64,000 nucleotides of DNA, from the NCBI RefSeq assembly GCF_014695725.1, contig NZ_JACJOU010000021.1:62001-126000 (forward strand). The letters run 5' to 3'. The DNA is from Microcoleus sp. FACHB-672 (lineage in GTDB: Bacteria; Cyanobacteriota; Cyanobacteriia; Cyanobacteriales; Oscillatoriaceae). Position numbers and translations under genes: made by a program. Of the stretch, positions 20,300 to 30,121 are shown one piece after another. Below the pieces are notes generated by a model, which searched no databases, was not told where the DNA came from, and was given only the letters and a program-made list of their open reading frames with translations. The stretch's first letter is position 1; each line of letters opens with the position of its first letter.

Positions 20300-20374
20300 A
20301 TCGATTGTTGGTTGTTGCTCAAAAACATCCCAGAAAAATCGATTGTTGGTGGTTGTTAAAAAACATCCCAGAAA
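20300..20374. repeat. Imperfect 37-bp tandem duplication upstream of cheB
   Basis: Two 37-base copies, 20300-20336 and 20338-20374, each begin ATCGATTGTTGG and end AAACATCCCAGAAA, differing at a few central positions. They fill the spacer between the kinase and cheB, and GTGACAGG/GACAAAT heptamer-like units follow up to the cheB ATG. Confidence 0.8.
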
Positions 20375-20408
20375 TGACGGGTGACAGGTGACAAAGGACA
20401 AATGACAA

Positions 20409-21593
20409 ATGACAATTCGCGTTTTGCTGGTAGAAGATTCACCTGTGGCGCTCACCATTCTTAAACGGATGCTAGCCTCATCCCCTGATATTACAGTGGT
20501 GGGAACGGCTCGCACCGGCAAGGAGGGTTTGGCCCTCATTCCTCAACTTCAGCCCCAAGTGATCTGCACGGACTTGCATATGCCTCAAATGGATGGACTG
20601 GAATTCACCCAAGAAGTGATGGCAAACTTCCCGCGCCCAATTTTGGTGATCAGTTCTTCAGTGCAGCCAGAAAATACGCACACTGTTTTTCGTCTGCTGC
20701 AAGCAGGGGCGGTGGATGTGTTTCCCAAACCTCATGGTGCGCTCGGCCCGAATTACGAATCCATCCGCCAGGAATTGATCAGCAAAATTAGGATACTATC
20801 TGGCGTGGCTGTTTTTACCCTGCGGCGCAAAAAAACAACCACGGAACCAGCATCTTTTAACCCTCAGCCAAAGCCGCTGAGCGTCAAAGATACTATCGTC
20901 AAAGACACTAAGAATCGCGAGAGCAAAATTCCAAAGCAACAAGCCCAGCCGGCCAAACAACCGCCACTCGTTCTCCCCTCTCCCCCTCAGCCCTTAGCAG
21001 TTAGCAATCAGCACTTAGCCGTCAAAAAAATATTGGCAATTGGGGCATCCACCGGCGGTCCCCAAGCACTGCACACTATTCTCACTCAACTGCCGGCAAA
21101 TTTCCCGGTGCCGGTGATTTGTGTGCAACACATCAGCGAGGGGTTTTTAAAAGGATTGGTGGATTGGTTAAATGGGGAGTGTTCTCTTTCCGTAAGAATT
21201 GCCACGGCGGGTGAGTATCCTGCTGCCGGCACGATTTATTTTCCACCAGAGCAGCATCATTTAGAAGTGGATAACAAAGGCCGGTTTCACTGTTCTCCTG
21301 CGCCACCTGTCTCTGGACATCGTCCCTCTGTAACCGTTACGTTTAACTCGGTAGCTAACTTTTACGGCAAGTCCGCTGCGAGTGTCCTCTTAACAGGAAT
21401 GGGCCGAGACGGTGCAGATGGAATGCTCAGTATCAGCAAAGTCGGTGGTCTCACCATCGCTCAAGATGAGAAGAGTTGTGTCGTTTTTGGGATGCCGAAA
21501 GAAGCGATTGCCCTCGGTTCCGCTCAGTATATTTTGCCGCTGACTGAAATTGCTCCGGTGTTATTAAACAAGATATTGGTTAAAAAGATATAG
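20409..21593 (+). CDS. cheB: Chemotaxis response regulator protein-glutamate methylesterase CheB
   Basis: CheB removes methyl groups from chemoreceptor glutamates when its receiver is phosphorylated. The 394-residue protein has an N-terminal receiver (RVLLVEDSPVAL, phosphoacceptor D55 in VICTDLHMPQMDG), a linker of about 70 residues rich in proline and lysine, and the methylesterase domain with triad S214 (IGASTGGP), H241 (CVQHISEGF) and D334 (TGMGRDGADG). It follows the CheA-like kinase, its likely phosphodonor. No CheR, CheW or chemoreceptor is encoded nearby. Confidence 0.95.
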   Translation: MTIRVLLVEDSPVALTILKRMLASSPDITVVGTARTGKEGLALIPQLQPQVICTDLHMPQMDGLEFTQEVMANFPRPILVISSSVQPENTHTVFRLLQAGAVDVFPKPHGALGPNYESIRQELISKIRILSGVAVFTLRRKKTTTEPASFNPQPKPLSVKDTIVKDTKNRESKIPKQQAQPAKQPPLVLPSPPQPLAVSNQHLAVKKILAIGASTGGPQALHTILTQLPANFPVPVICVQHISEGFLKGLVDWLNGECSLSVRIATAGEYPAAGTIYFPPEQHHLEVDNKGRFHCSPAPPVSGHRPSVTVTFNSVANFYGKSAASVLLTGMGRDGADGMLSISKVGGLTIAQDEKSCVVFGMPKEAIALGSAQYILPLTEIAPVLLNKILVKKI

Positions 21594-22578
21594 AATTTTG
21601 CCCTTTTTTGATTCAATTTTCTATTCTGCAACAATAATGATGGCTCATTCATTCTTCGTAAAGCATGATTCACCCGCCCGTATATCTCAACAAAAACTTT
21701 GTCGGCACCCCTTCAATCCTTGTATTTCAGCACCCGTTTCAAGATATTGCAACACAGGCAGCACGTAAAGTTTTTTGGGAATTTAAAGGCACAGTTTAAA
21801 GTTTTAAGAAAGCTAGCTTTATTTAGTTGATAAATTAAAAATCTCAAATTTAAAATGTATTAAGATAACGCGTTCTGCCTGGTGGGGCAACGGTGAAGCC
21901 AAAATCGGACTTAAGAACCTCTGTTAGTACCTGATGTTGACAACGTATAACAGTTTCTTTTGCTTCGCTATTGATCCCCCACGTCCTACGAGAGAAAGAC
22001 GTCTGTAGGGTTTTAAATTCAAAACAGAATTAAAAGCTCAGTTTTAGTAAGGTAGATTAAGTGCAAAGTCCTATTGCAATAATCATTTAATTGTGATAAG
22101 GATGAACCATATAAGTGTGGGGTGCCGGCAGTTACCCAATCTGCAACTTTTTAGTATAGGCTCAGAGAATAAAGCCATTTTGACAGTGGGGTTAGTAACA
22201 AAAGGTAAAACATTTTGAACGAAGGCAACAAAGACTTGGGGATCATCGCATTTTTGTAAATTTGTAGGCGGTTGTTTGTCGTGCAGACATTTTGCCTGCT
22301 GGCTGTTATCTCTGGCAACAAGATGCTCCCACTAATATTTTTGCTAATCTAGGATGCAGCCGAAGACTTATGCCCAAAAAGCATAAAATTCCCAGAATAT
22401 TCTTTAAAGTGTTAATTCAGTATTAACACTTTAATTGAGGTTTTAACTGGGGTTTAAGCTCAAAGCAAAATCGGCTCTGCCCGTGAAAGCAATGCTTTTA
22501 TACTAGGAAGCAAAAACAGCTCTTAAACAGTTCCACTCTTCTGATTTCAATGCAAACCATTACAACCTTGAAGCCGCT
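21594..22578. other. Long spacer ahead of the diguanylate cyclase gene
   Basis: Almost 1 kb without a credible reading frame. It holds a possible weak hairpin around CCTACGAGAG...GTAGGGTTTT near 22.0 kb, a TGCCGGCA octamer near 22122, and the perfect palindrome at 22404-22434 listed separately. The length suggests regulatory DNA, or decay of the 5' part of the downstream gene. Confidence 0.5.
22404..22434. promoter_or_regulatory. Perfect 13-bp inverted repeat upstream of the cyclase gene
   Basis: TTAAAGTGTTAAT (22404-22416) and ATTAACACTTTAA (22422-22434) are exact reverse complements around TCAGT. The site lies 145 bases before the assigned start. No T tract follows directly, so an operator for a dimeric regulator is more likely than a terminator, though a transcribed hairpin cannot be excluded. 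Confidence 0.5.
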
Positions 22579-25500
22579 GTGCGTGAAAGGAAAGCTGACC
22601 TGGGATGGGCTCAAACTTTATACGAATTTATTCCGACTATCTGCTTAACGCTCGACCCAACGGGTGTTGTTATTGATGTTAATCAATTTGGTGCCGCACG
22701 TCTCGGTTATCCTGCCGGCCAGTTGATTTTAAAATCAATAGCTGAGATTCTTCATCCTGAAGATCGGCAACAACTGCAAGCGCTGGATACAGCTGATTGG
22801 CAACATCTAGATCGGGTTATCAGCTGGGAAAGCCGGCTTGTCTGTGCGAGTGGTCAAATTCTCTGGGTAAAAGCCAGTGCCCGTATGGTGCCGGTTTCAG
22901 ATGATTTCAACCCTCAACCTTCCTCCATCATTCTTTTGGTTTGCGAAGACATCACCCAAACTAAGCAGATAGAACAACAGCAGCGCGAATGCGAAAAACG
23001 CCGATGCCGGCAAACGCGCACCCTCACAGAACTCGCAAAAAACCAGATCCTCAACCGGGGGGATCTGAAAGCTGTTGTGAGAGAAATTACAAAAATTGTT
23101 GCTGACACGCTTGAGGTTGAACGCGTTAGCGTTTGGTTGTATAAAGCAAATCACTCAAAAATTGTCTGCCTCGATCTTTACGAAGCGCAAGATGAGCGTC
23201 ATTCTGAAGGCATGGTGTTAGAAACTGCTAACTATCCAACTTATTTTCAAGCGCTAGAAAAACAAACAACGATAGCAGCGCACCACGCCTGTAGCGATCC
23301 GATAAAGAAAGAACTGTCAGAGTCTTATCTTTCAAGGTTAGGCATTACAGCTCTATTAAACGTACCCATTCGGCTGCATGGGCAGATAGTGGGCATTATT
23401 TGTTATGAACATATCACTTCTGACACTTCTGACAAAGAATGCGAGCGCCAATGGATGCCAGATGAAAAGGATTTTGCCATCGCAAGCGCCGACTTCATCG
23501 CCCTAGCGTTAGAAGCTGACACCAAATTGCAAGCAGAAGCGCAACGAAGAGAGCGCGAACAAAGCCTGTTAAGCCAATATTACGAGCAACTTGAGGAAGC
23601 GGTAGAAAAGCGCACCGCTGAACTTACCCAGATCAACGAACAATTGCAAGTCGAAATTATTAAGAGAAGCCAAACAGAGGCGACGCTGCGAAGCCAGCAA
23701 CAAGAACAGCAAATTATCTTTGATTCTGTGCCGGCGCTGATTTGGTATAAAGACACCCACAACCGGCTCTTACGGATTAACAAAACCGCCTCGGTTGCAA
23801 CAGGGGTGCCGGTAGAAGCGATAGCAAGCGCATCACTTTACAAAATATCGCCCAACGAAGCAGATGGGTATTACCAAGACGACTTAGAAGTGATCAATTC
23901 AGGCTGTCCTAAAAGAGGGATTATCGAACCGCTGCAAACCCTCACCGGAGAAAAGCTTTGGATTCGCACTGATAAAATCCCCTACCGTGACAGCGTCGGC
24001 AATATTGTCGGAGTGATTGTTTTCGCGGTGGATATTACTGAATTAGTACAAGCCAAGGAAGAATTGAGGCAATACCGCGATCACCTCCAAGAGAAAGTAG
24101 ACGAACACACCGTAGAACTAAGACGGACGAATGAACAATTGCAAGAGGAGATTGCCTGCCGTGCACTAGCCGAGGAGGTGCTTAAGCGAGAGCGAAACCT
24201 ATTTATTGGAGGGCCGGTTACTGTTTTTCGCTGGCTAGCAACAGAAAATTGGCCAATTGAATATGTTTCACCTAATATTTCTCAATTTGGTTATCAAGCC
24301 ACTCAATGCAGCAACAGTCAATTGTTTTATGCCAGTATTATTCATCCAGACGACTTAGAAAGAGTGTCAGCAGAAGTTAAAGCTTATAGCGAAGCTGGAG
24401 CTAATTCTTTTGAACAGGATTACCGCATTGTTCAAGGCAATGGAGAAAGCCGGTGGGTGTATGACTTCACTGTAGTGGTGCGAAATGAAACGGGAGAAAT
24501 TACTTACTATGAAGGATATATCCTAGATATTACAGAGCGCAAGAAAACCGAGGCGGCTTTGCGGGAAAGTGAGGAACAGCTCCAGCGATTTTATGAAGCA
24601 TCTTTTGAAGCCATTGGGATTGTTGATCAAGATAAAATTGTAGATATTAATAAAAACTTTATTGAGTTGTTAGGTTACGAATCATCCGAAGCCATCGGAA
24701 TGAATGTGATGGAATTTTTTGCGCCGGCCTTACATCCGCTCCTCAAAGAAATCATTGCGTCGGGTACAGAAAAAACTTATGAAAGTATTCGCATAAAGAA
24801 AAATGGAAGCGCGTTTCCTGTAGAAGTTAGGGGCAAATCGATCACTTATCAAGGCCGCTTAGTTCGGGTGATCGCGATGCGAGACTTAAGCGAACGCAAA
24901 CAAGCAGAGGCGGAACTTGAGCGCTCGCTTTCTCTGCTTCATGCCACGTTAGAATCAACTGCCGACGGCATCGTTGCCCTCAACATAGCCGGAGAAATCA
25001 TCAGCTTTAATCGTAAATTTGTCCAGATGTGGGGCATTACTGATGAATTTATGGCCTCGCAAAATCCAACTCGCCTGCTCACCTTTGCAATTGAGCAGTT
25101 GCAAGATCCTGAAGCTTTCTTGCGAAGAATCAGGGAACTGCCCAACCAGGTAGATGCCGAACTTTACGACATTTTAAAGTTAAAAGACGGTCGGCTCTTT
25201 GAGCGCTACTCACTGCCGCAACGTGCCGGTGAAAAAATTATTGGCAGAGTGTGGAGCTTTCGCGACATCACAGAACGCCAGCGAACACAAACCAGCTTGC
25301 TGGAAAGTGAAAGACGTTTTCGGGCGATTTTCAACTCCTCGTTTCAATTAATCGGACTGATGAACCCAGATGGCACGCTGCTGGAAGCGAACCAAACAGC
25401 ACTTAATTTTGGCGGACTCACCAGCGCCGATGTGATCGCTCGCCCGTTTTGGGAATGCCGGTGGTGGGTGAGGGATCATCAGCCCACGGGGAAAGCCCTG

Positions 25501-26823
25501 GAGAGGGGGAGAGCGGGCGATGGCAGCCTCAATCGAACTCAGGAACGCTTGAAAGAGGCGATTTCCCAAGCCGCTGCCGGCCAGGTGGTACGCTACGAAG
25601 TGGAAATGTTTGGGGCGGAGGATAAAGTCGCAATCATAGACTTTTCCATTAAGCCGGTGTTCAATGAAGCCGGGGAAGTCGTCTTGCTGATTTCTGAAGG
25701 CCACGATATTACCGAACGCAAGCATTCAGAGATCGCCTTGCGGCAGCAAGCAGAGAGAGAACGCCTGCTTGGGGCGATGGCTCAGCGGATTCGTCAATCG
25801 TTGGATTTAGAAGAAACGCTGAACACGACTGTGGCGGAAGTGCGGCAGCTGCTACAGGCAGATCGCGTGATCATTTTTCGCTTTGAATCGAATTACGATG
25901 GCGTGGTTGCGGTGGAGTCTGTGACAGGGGGCTGGCCGGCAATTCTAGCTACCAATATTCACGACCCCTGTTTTGCCCCGACTTATGTAAAGCTCTACAA
26001 ACAAGGTCGCATCCGCGCGACTGAAAATATCTACACGGCAAATATGAGTCAGTGTCACATCAACTTACTGGCTCAGTTTCAGGTTCAAGCAAATTTAGTG
26101 GTGCCGATTTTGCTAAGCGAACAAGCCCTGCAAAATCCCAAATCCCAAACCCGAAATCAGTTGTGGGGATTGCTGATTGCCCACCAGTGTAGTGGCCCAA
26201 GGCAATGGCAAACTTGGGAGGGTGAGTTATTAATGCAACTCACAGAACAGGTGGCAATCGCGATTCAGCAAGCGCAACTTTACCAGCAGCTACAGGCGGC
26301 TAACCGCGAGTTAGAGCGTCTGGCGTCTTCAGATGGCTTGACGCTTCTTGCCAACCGCCGCCGGTTTGATACCTATCTGGAGCAAGAGGTGCGGCGTCTG
26401 GCACAAGGAACCGCTCTGATCTCCCTAATTATGTGCGATATCGACTGTTTCAAACCCTACAACGATACTTATGGCCATCAAGCCGGTGATGCTTGTTTAC
26501 AACAGGTTGCCGGTGCAATTCGCAATGTGCTCCAGCGATCGGCAGATTTGGCCGCTCGGTACGGCGGTGAGGAATTTGCGGTGATTTTGCCCGATACGGA
26601 CGCTGCCGGTGCGTTGCAAATTGCGGAGGCGATTCGCACCGGCGTCCGCTCTTTGCAAATTCCCCACGCTAAATCAGCGGCGGCATCTGTCGTGACTTTA
26701 AGTTTGGGGGTTGCCAGCGCATTGGCTCACAACACAACACCGGCACAGTTAATTGCCGCAACCGATGAAGCCTTGTATCAAGCCAAGGAAGGGGGACGTG
26801 ATCGCGTTGTGGTTAACGATTAA
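22579..26823 (+). CDS. Multi-PAS/GAF diguanylate cyclase with a DXCF cyanobacteriochrome GAF
   Basis: Predicted cytosolic photosensor making cyclic di-GMP. In 1414 residues I see a PAS domain (about 10-125), a general GAF (150-310), a coiled coil, five further PAS domains (about 370-1050), a second GAF (1065-1240) and a GGDEF domain (1250-1414). The second GAF has both cysteines of a DXCF cyanobacteriochrome: C1131 in HDPCF and C1159 in SQCHINLLAQFQVQANLVVP, 28 residues apart. The cyclase has GGEEF at 1329-1333 and the inhibitory RxxD at 1320-1323. The GTG start is uncertain: no Shine-Dalgarno is seen, the frame stays open to 22507, and the N-terminus (LEAAVRERKADL) resembles an internal linker, so 5' sequence may be lost. 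Confidence 0.88.
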   Translation: MRERKADLGWAQTLYEFIPTICLTLDPTGVVIDVNQFGAARLGYPAGQLILKSIAEILHPEDRQQLQALDTADWQHLDRVISWESRLVCASGQILWVKASARMVPVSDDFNPQPSSIILLVCEDITQTKQIEQQQRECEKRRCRQTRTLTELAKNQILNRGDLKAVVREITKIVADTLEVERVSVWLYKANHSKIVCLDLYEAQDERHSEGMVLETANYPTYFQALEKQTTIAAHHACSDPIKKELSESYLSRLGITALLNVPIRLHGQIVGIICYEHITSDTSDKECERQWMPDEKDFAIASADFIALALEADTKLQAEAQRREREQSLLSQYYEQLEEAVEKRTAELTQINEQLQVEIIKRSQTEATLRSQQQEQQIIFDSVPALIWYKDTHNRLLRINKTASVATGVPVEAIASASLYKISPNEADGYYQDDLEVINSGCPKRGIIEPLQTLTGEKLWIRTDKIPYRDSVGNIVGVIVFAVDITELVQAKEELRQYRDHLQEKVDEHTVELRRTNEQLQEEIACRALAEEVLKRERNLFIGGPVTVFRWLATENWPIEYVSPNISQFGYQATQCSNSQLFYASIIHPDDLERVSAEVKAYSEAGANSFEQDYRIVQGNGESRWVYDFTVVVRNETGEITYYEGYILDITERKKTEAALRESEEQLQRFYEASFEAIGIVDQDKIVDINKNFIELLGYESSEAIGMNVMEFFAPALHPLLKEIIASGTEKTYESIRIKKNGSAFPVEVRGKSITYQGRLVRVIAMRDLSERKQAEAELERSLSLLHATLESTADGIVALNIAGEIISFNRKFVQMWGITDEFMASQNPTRLLTFAIEQLQDPEAFLRRIRELPNQVDAELYDILKLKDGRLFERYSLPQRAGEKIIGRVWSFRDITERQRTQTSLLESERRFRAIFNSSFQLIGLMNPDGTLLEANQTALNFGGLTSADVIARPFWECRWWVRDHQPTGKALERGRAGDGSLNRTQERLKEAISQAAAGQVVRYEVEMFGAEDKVAIIDFSIKPVFNEAGEVVLLISEGHDITERKHSEIALRQQAERERLLGAMAQRIRQSLDLEETLNTTVAEVRQLLQADRVIIFRFESNYDGVVAVESVTGGWPAILATNIHDPCFAPTYVKLYKQGRIRATENIYTANMSQCHINLLAQFQVQANLVVPILLSEQALQNPKSQTRNQLWGLLIAHQCSGPRQWQTWEGELLMQLTEQVAIAIQQAQLYQQLQAANRELERLASSDGLTLLANRRRFDTYLEQEVRRLAQGTALISLIMCDIDCFKPYNDTYGHQAGDACLQQVAGAIRNVLQRSADLAARYGGEEFAVILPDTDAAGALQIAEAIRTGVRSLQIPHAKSAAASVVTLSLGVASALAHNTTPAQLIAATDEALYQAKEGGRDRVVVND

Positions 26824-26833
26824 TCTCGAATCG

Positions 26834-27895
26834 CTATTTTTGCTCTGGATGAGCAGCTGCCGGCGTGGTGGCACCAATTTGGTTAATGGTGCCGATCAGT
26901 TGATACAAGCGCCCTAAATCTCGCTGGTTGAAGTAGAAAACTAGGCGGGGTAGCTCCCATGTATCATCAACGGCTTCTTCGGGAAACGCCTGACTTTTCT
27001 CAATGCGTCCTTTCACTAAAATGTCGCTGAAATCTGTATTTAACTGTTCGACATCCGCCTCTGAAAGTTCAGATTTCAGACGCATGACAAACTTATCGTT
27101 GACGTACCGGCTGGAGTGATAAACACGATAGAAACTGCGGATGGCTTCACACGCAACATCCAAGTTATCGGTAATCGTGTAAAGGTTGGGATCGGCAGGG
27201 CTAACTAATCCTCTTCCGACTAAATGCTTGTGAATATAGGCGTTCCAGTCATGCCAATAGTCGCCGCCGGCTCGATCAATTAACACCAAGGGCACAGGGC
27301 CAAGCCGGCCTGTCTGGCTTAAGGTTAAGCACTCAAATGCCTCATCTTGTGTACCAAATCCGCCGGGGAAGAGGGCGAGGGCGTCACTTTCACGGAGGAA
27401 GAATAACTTGCGGGTGAAGAAATATTTAAAGTTAATGAGCTTGCGATCACCGGCAATGAAAGGATTGGCCCCTTGCTCAAAGGGGAGTTGAATATTCAAG
27501 CCAAAGGATTGATCCGCACCGGCTCCTTCATTGCCGGCCTGCATGATCCCACCGCCGGCACCTGTAATCACCATAAATCCTTGCTGGGTGACACTGTGAG
27601 CGAACTGGGCCGCCATTTTATATTCTGGGCTGTCTTCTGTGATGCGAGCCGAACCAAAAATGGTAATTTTGCGAACGTGCCGGTAAGGATAAAACACCCG
27701 GAATGCACGCTCCATATCTTCCAAACAAGCCGTCAGAATCTTCCAATCGAGCCGCTCTATTTCTTCGCCCGCAATCCGCACCAGAGATGCCAGCGTGCGC
27801 TCAATAAATTTCTGATGCTTCGCGTTAGGCAGCTCGGCGAATAATTCTAAGAGGTCGTTATAGAGGGATTCTGTTGAGTTCAAAGAAGAAGACAT
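26834..27895 (-). CDS. LOG-family protein (TIGR00730-like nucleotide phosphoribohydrolase)
   Basis: 353 residues with a Rossmann-like core holding GAGGGIMQAGNEGA (about 112-125) and PGGFGTQDEAFE (about 176-187), the two motifs of LOG/'lysine decarboxylase-like' proteins. Characterised members release the base from cytokinin riboside monophosphates or related nucleotides; the substrate here is unknown. About 100 residues precede the core and about 90 follow it. The gene converges on the cyclase gene with a 10-base gap. Confidence 0.85.
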   Translation of the reverse strand: MSSSLNSTESLYNDLLELFAELPNAKHQKFIERTLASLVRIAGEEIERLDWKILTACLEDMERAFRVFYPYRHVRKITIFGSARITEDSPEYKMAAQFAHSVTQQGFMVITGAGGGIMQAGNEGAGADQSFGLNIQLPFEQGANPFIAGDRKLINFKYFFTRKLFFLRESDALALFPGGFGTQDEAFECLTLSQTGRLGPVPLVLIDRAGGDYWHDWNAYIHKHLVGRGLVSPADPNLYTITDNLDVACEAIRSFYRVYHSSRYVNDKFVMRLKSELSEADVEQLNTDFSDILVKGRIEKSQAFPEEAVDDTWELPRLVFYFNQRDLGRLYQLIGTINQIGATTPAAAHPEQK

Positions 27896-28039
27896 GAATG
27901 CTTGTGTCCTGGCAGTACCTTTATTCTACCCAGACTTGGGCTGGGATCGCCTTATTTTCAGCACTTTTAGCGCTTAAGCAGCCCCTGAGCTGAGTAATTT
28001 GCCGGCAGCCTCCCGATTTTGCGAGAGCGTTGACAACTT

Positions 28040-28079
28040 AAAAAAACAAACCCGCCCCAGCTATAAACCAGAACGGGTT
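28040..28079 (-). terminator. Probable terminator downstream of trxA
   Basis: Read on the minus strand, AACCCG (28079-28074) pairs with CGGGTT (28054-28049) around a 19-nt loop and is followed by TG and a run of seven T. It lies about 137 bases beyond the trxA stop, so it closes the trxA transcript if the untranslated region is long. Confidence 0.55.
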
Positions 28080-28215
28080 GATTTGTAATGTTTTAGATCG
28101 TAAAAACCCTTTATTTCTGACCGAAATCAGTAACGCCCAAAAGGGTTAGCCACCTAGCCGGCCAGTGAAGATTCCCTAACAGCGTTGCGGCTTGTTGAAT
28201 TGTGGCAGACGACGC

Positions 28216-28539
28216 TTAGAGATACTTTTCTAGCGTGTTTGCCAGTGTGGTCTTGGGAACGGCACCAACTACCATATCAACCCGCTGACCACCCTTAAAA
28301 ATCATCAGCGTGGGAATGCTGCGGATTCCATATTGGCTGGCTACATTGGGGTTCTCGTCTGTGTTGACTTTGACGACCTTTATCTGCCCGTCGTACTGTT
28401 GAGCGATTTCATCGACGACAGGAGCGACCATCCGACAAGGTCCGCACCAGGGTGCCCAAAAATCGACTAATACGGGAACTTCGCTCTCAAGCACTTCTTG
28501 TTTAAACGTGGCGTCTGTAACTTGTGCGGCTGCTGACAT
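28216..28539 (-). CDS. trxA: Thioredoxin
   Basis: Disulfide reductase for cytosolic targets, fed by ferredoxin- or NADPH-thioredoxin reductase. The 107-residue protein has the active site WCGPC in [17 protein letters not shown], the cis-proline region [11 protein letters not shown] and a normal length. I choose the ATG giving [12 protein letters not shown]; a TTG three codons upstream would place the GAGAGGGA ribosome binding site too close. It appears monocistronic. Confidence 0.97.
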   Translation of the reverse strand: MSAAAQVTDATFKQEVLESEVPVLVDFWAPWCGPCRMVAPVVDEIAQQYDGQIKVVKVNTDENPNVASQYGIRSIPTLMIFKGGQRVDMVVGAVPKTTLANTLEKYL

Positions 28540-28643
28540 GCCTGACAATCCCTCTCTACATTGTCTTTAAGATTGTCATTCTACCATTCTTAGGGTGCTA
28601 CAACTGCGCTATTGGGACATGAGAATGTCTAATTAATAAGGAA

Positions 28644-28666
28644 CCGCCCGAACATAGTCCGGGCGG
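28644..28666 (-). terminator. GC-rich hairpin downstream of guaB3
   Basis: CCGCCCG (28644-28650) and CGGGCGG (28660-28666) form a perfect 7-bp GC stem with a 9-nt loop. On the minus strand it lies about 120 bases after the guaB3 stop and is followed by TTCCTTATTAATT. It fits a terminator between guaB3 and trxA. Confidence 0.6.
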
Positions 28667-28787
28667 AGTGTGGTGTGAGGAGTGAACGGAAACTTACGTC
28701 TCCGCTTCTCTTCTATTGTAAGCGACTGATTCGATTGATGCCTTTAGAACTGTAGAAAAATTTAAAGTTTTAGCTAGAGGGGTAATT

Positions 28788-29951
28788 TTACTTACCCATG
28801 CCCAGTTGTTGCGCTTTCTGGTAAACTTTGCCTTCAGTTAGCAGTGAGGGAGCAATGACGACCTCAACTTGCTGCATCTCTTTAATGTCTTTGGCTCCCA
28901 AGGTTCCCATGCTTGTTTGCAGTGCGCCCAGTAGGTTGTGGGTGCCATCATCAAGCTGTGCCGGCCCGCGTAAGATTTGCTCAAGGGTGCCGGTGGTGCC
29001 AACCCGAATGCGCGTGCCTCGTGGCAGAACAGGACTCGGTGTTGCCATGCCCCAGTGATAGCCCCGGCCTGGTGCTTCTTTCGCCCTTGCAAAAGGTGAA
29101 CCGATCATAACACCGTCGGCTCCGCAAGCGATACATTTGCAGATGTCTCCGCCGGTGATTAAGCCGCCATCCGCAATCACGGGCACATAATTGCCGGTTT
29201 CTTGATAGTAATCGTCACGGGCGGCAGCACAGTCAGCCACAGCCGTTGCTTGAGGAATCCCCACACCGAGAACACCGCGAGACGTGCAAGCCGCACCAGG
29301 GCCAATTCCTACCAAGATGCCGGCTGCCCCTGCCTTCATTAAGTTCAGGGTCACTTCGTAAGTGACGCAATTGCCTAAAATCACAGGAATGGGCATTTCT
29401 CGGCAGAATTGGGCTAAATCGAGGGGCGTGATTGACTCTGGAGCCAGGTAAGCTGTTGAGACAACGGTTGCCTGTACAAAGAATAAATCCGCGCCGGCTT
29501 TAGCAACAACTGAACCGTATTTGGTTGCCCCTGCCGGTGTGGCGCTAACCGCTGCAATTCCGCCTTGGCGCTTAATTTCCTGAATTCGCTGTTCGATGAG
29601 TTCTGGCTTGATGGGTTCGGCGTAAAGTTCCTGCATCAAGGTCACAAACTCATCTTTGCCCACAGAGGAGATGCGGTCTAAAATCGGCTCTGGGTCAGCA
29701 TAGCGCGTTTGAATGCCTTCTAAGTTAAGTACACCCAGTGCCCCAAGTTCAGACAGTCGCACTGCCATGCGGACATCGACAACCCCATCCATTGCGCTGG
29801 CAATAATGGGAATTTCTCGTTCGATGCCGCCAATGCGCCAGCGAGTATCGGCTAAACTCGGATCGAGAGTTCGCTGTCCCGGTACTAGCGCAATTTCGTC
29901 AATTCCATAAGCTCTGCGAGCTGCCTTGCCCCTTCCAATTTGAATATCCAC
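28788..29951 (-). CDS. guaB3: GuaB3-family IMP dehydrogenase-related protein
   Basis: IMPDH/GMP-reductase fold protein, expected to oxidise IMP to XMP with NAD in guanine nucleotide synthesis. The 387-residue sequence has the TIM-barrel motifs [22 protein letters not shown] with nucleophile C222, and [12 protein letters not shown]. The CBS pair that interrupts classical IMPDH is missing and replaced by a shorter insert around residues 85-130, which marks the GuaB3 subfamily common in cyanobacteria. Family assignment is firm; catalytic activity is inferred. Confidence 0.9.
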   Translation of the reverse strand: MDIQIGRGKAARRAYGIDEIALVPGQRTLDPSLADTRWRIGGIEREIPIIASAMDGVVDVRMAVRLSELGALGVLNLEGIQTRYADPEPILDRISSVGKDEFVTLMQELYAEPIKPELIEQRIQEIKRQGGIAAVSATPAGATKYGSVVAKAGADLFFVQATVVSTAYLAPESITPLDLAQFCREMPIPVILGNCVTYEVTLNLMKAGAAGILVGIGPGAACTSRGVLGVGIPQATAVADCAAARDDYYQETGNYVPVIADGGLITGGDICKCIACGADGVMIGSPFARAKEAPGRGYHWGMATPSPVLPRGTRIRVGTTGTLEQILRGPAQLDDGTHNLLGALQTSMGTLGAKDIKEMQQVEVVIAPSLLTEGKVYQKAQQLGMGK

Positions 29952-30121
29952 GCTCGTTACTCGTTCCCAAGACTATTTAAGTAAGGTTATCAAATTAGTA
30001 GGGGTATTGGTTTTGAGTGAGTTAAGGTTTTTTTAACACTTTGGCAGAACTACGCGGGAAGAAGGTTTTTTGAGATTCACCCTAACTCGCTTAATTCAAC
30101 AATCAAGTGAAGGGGGAAAGG

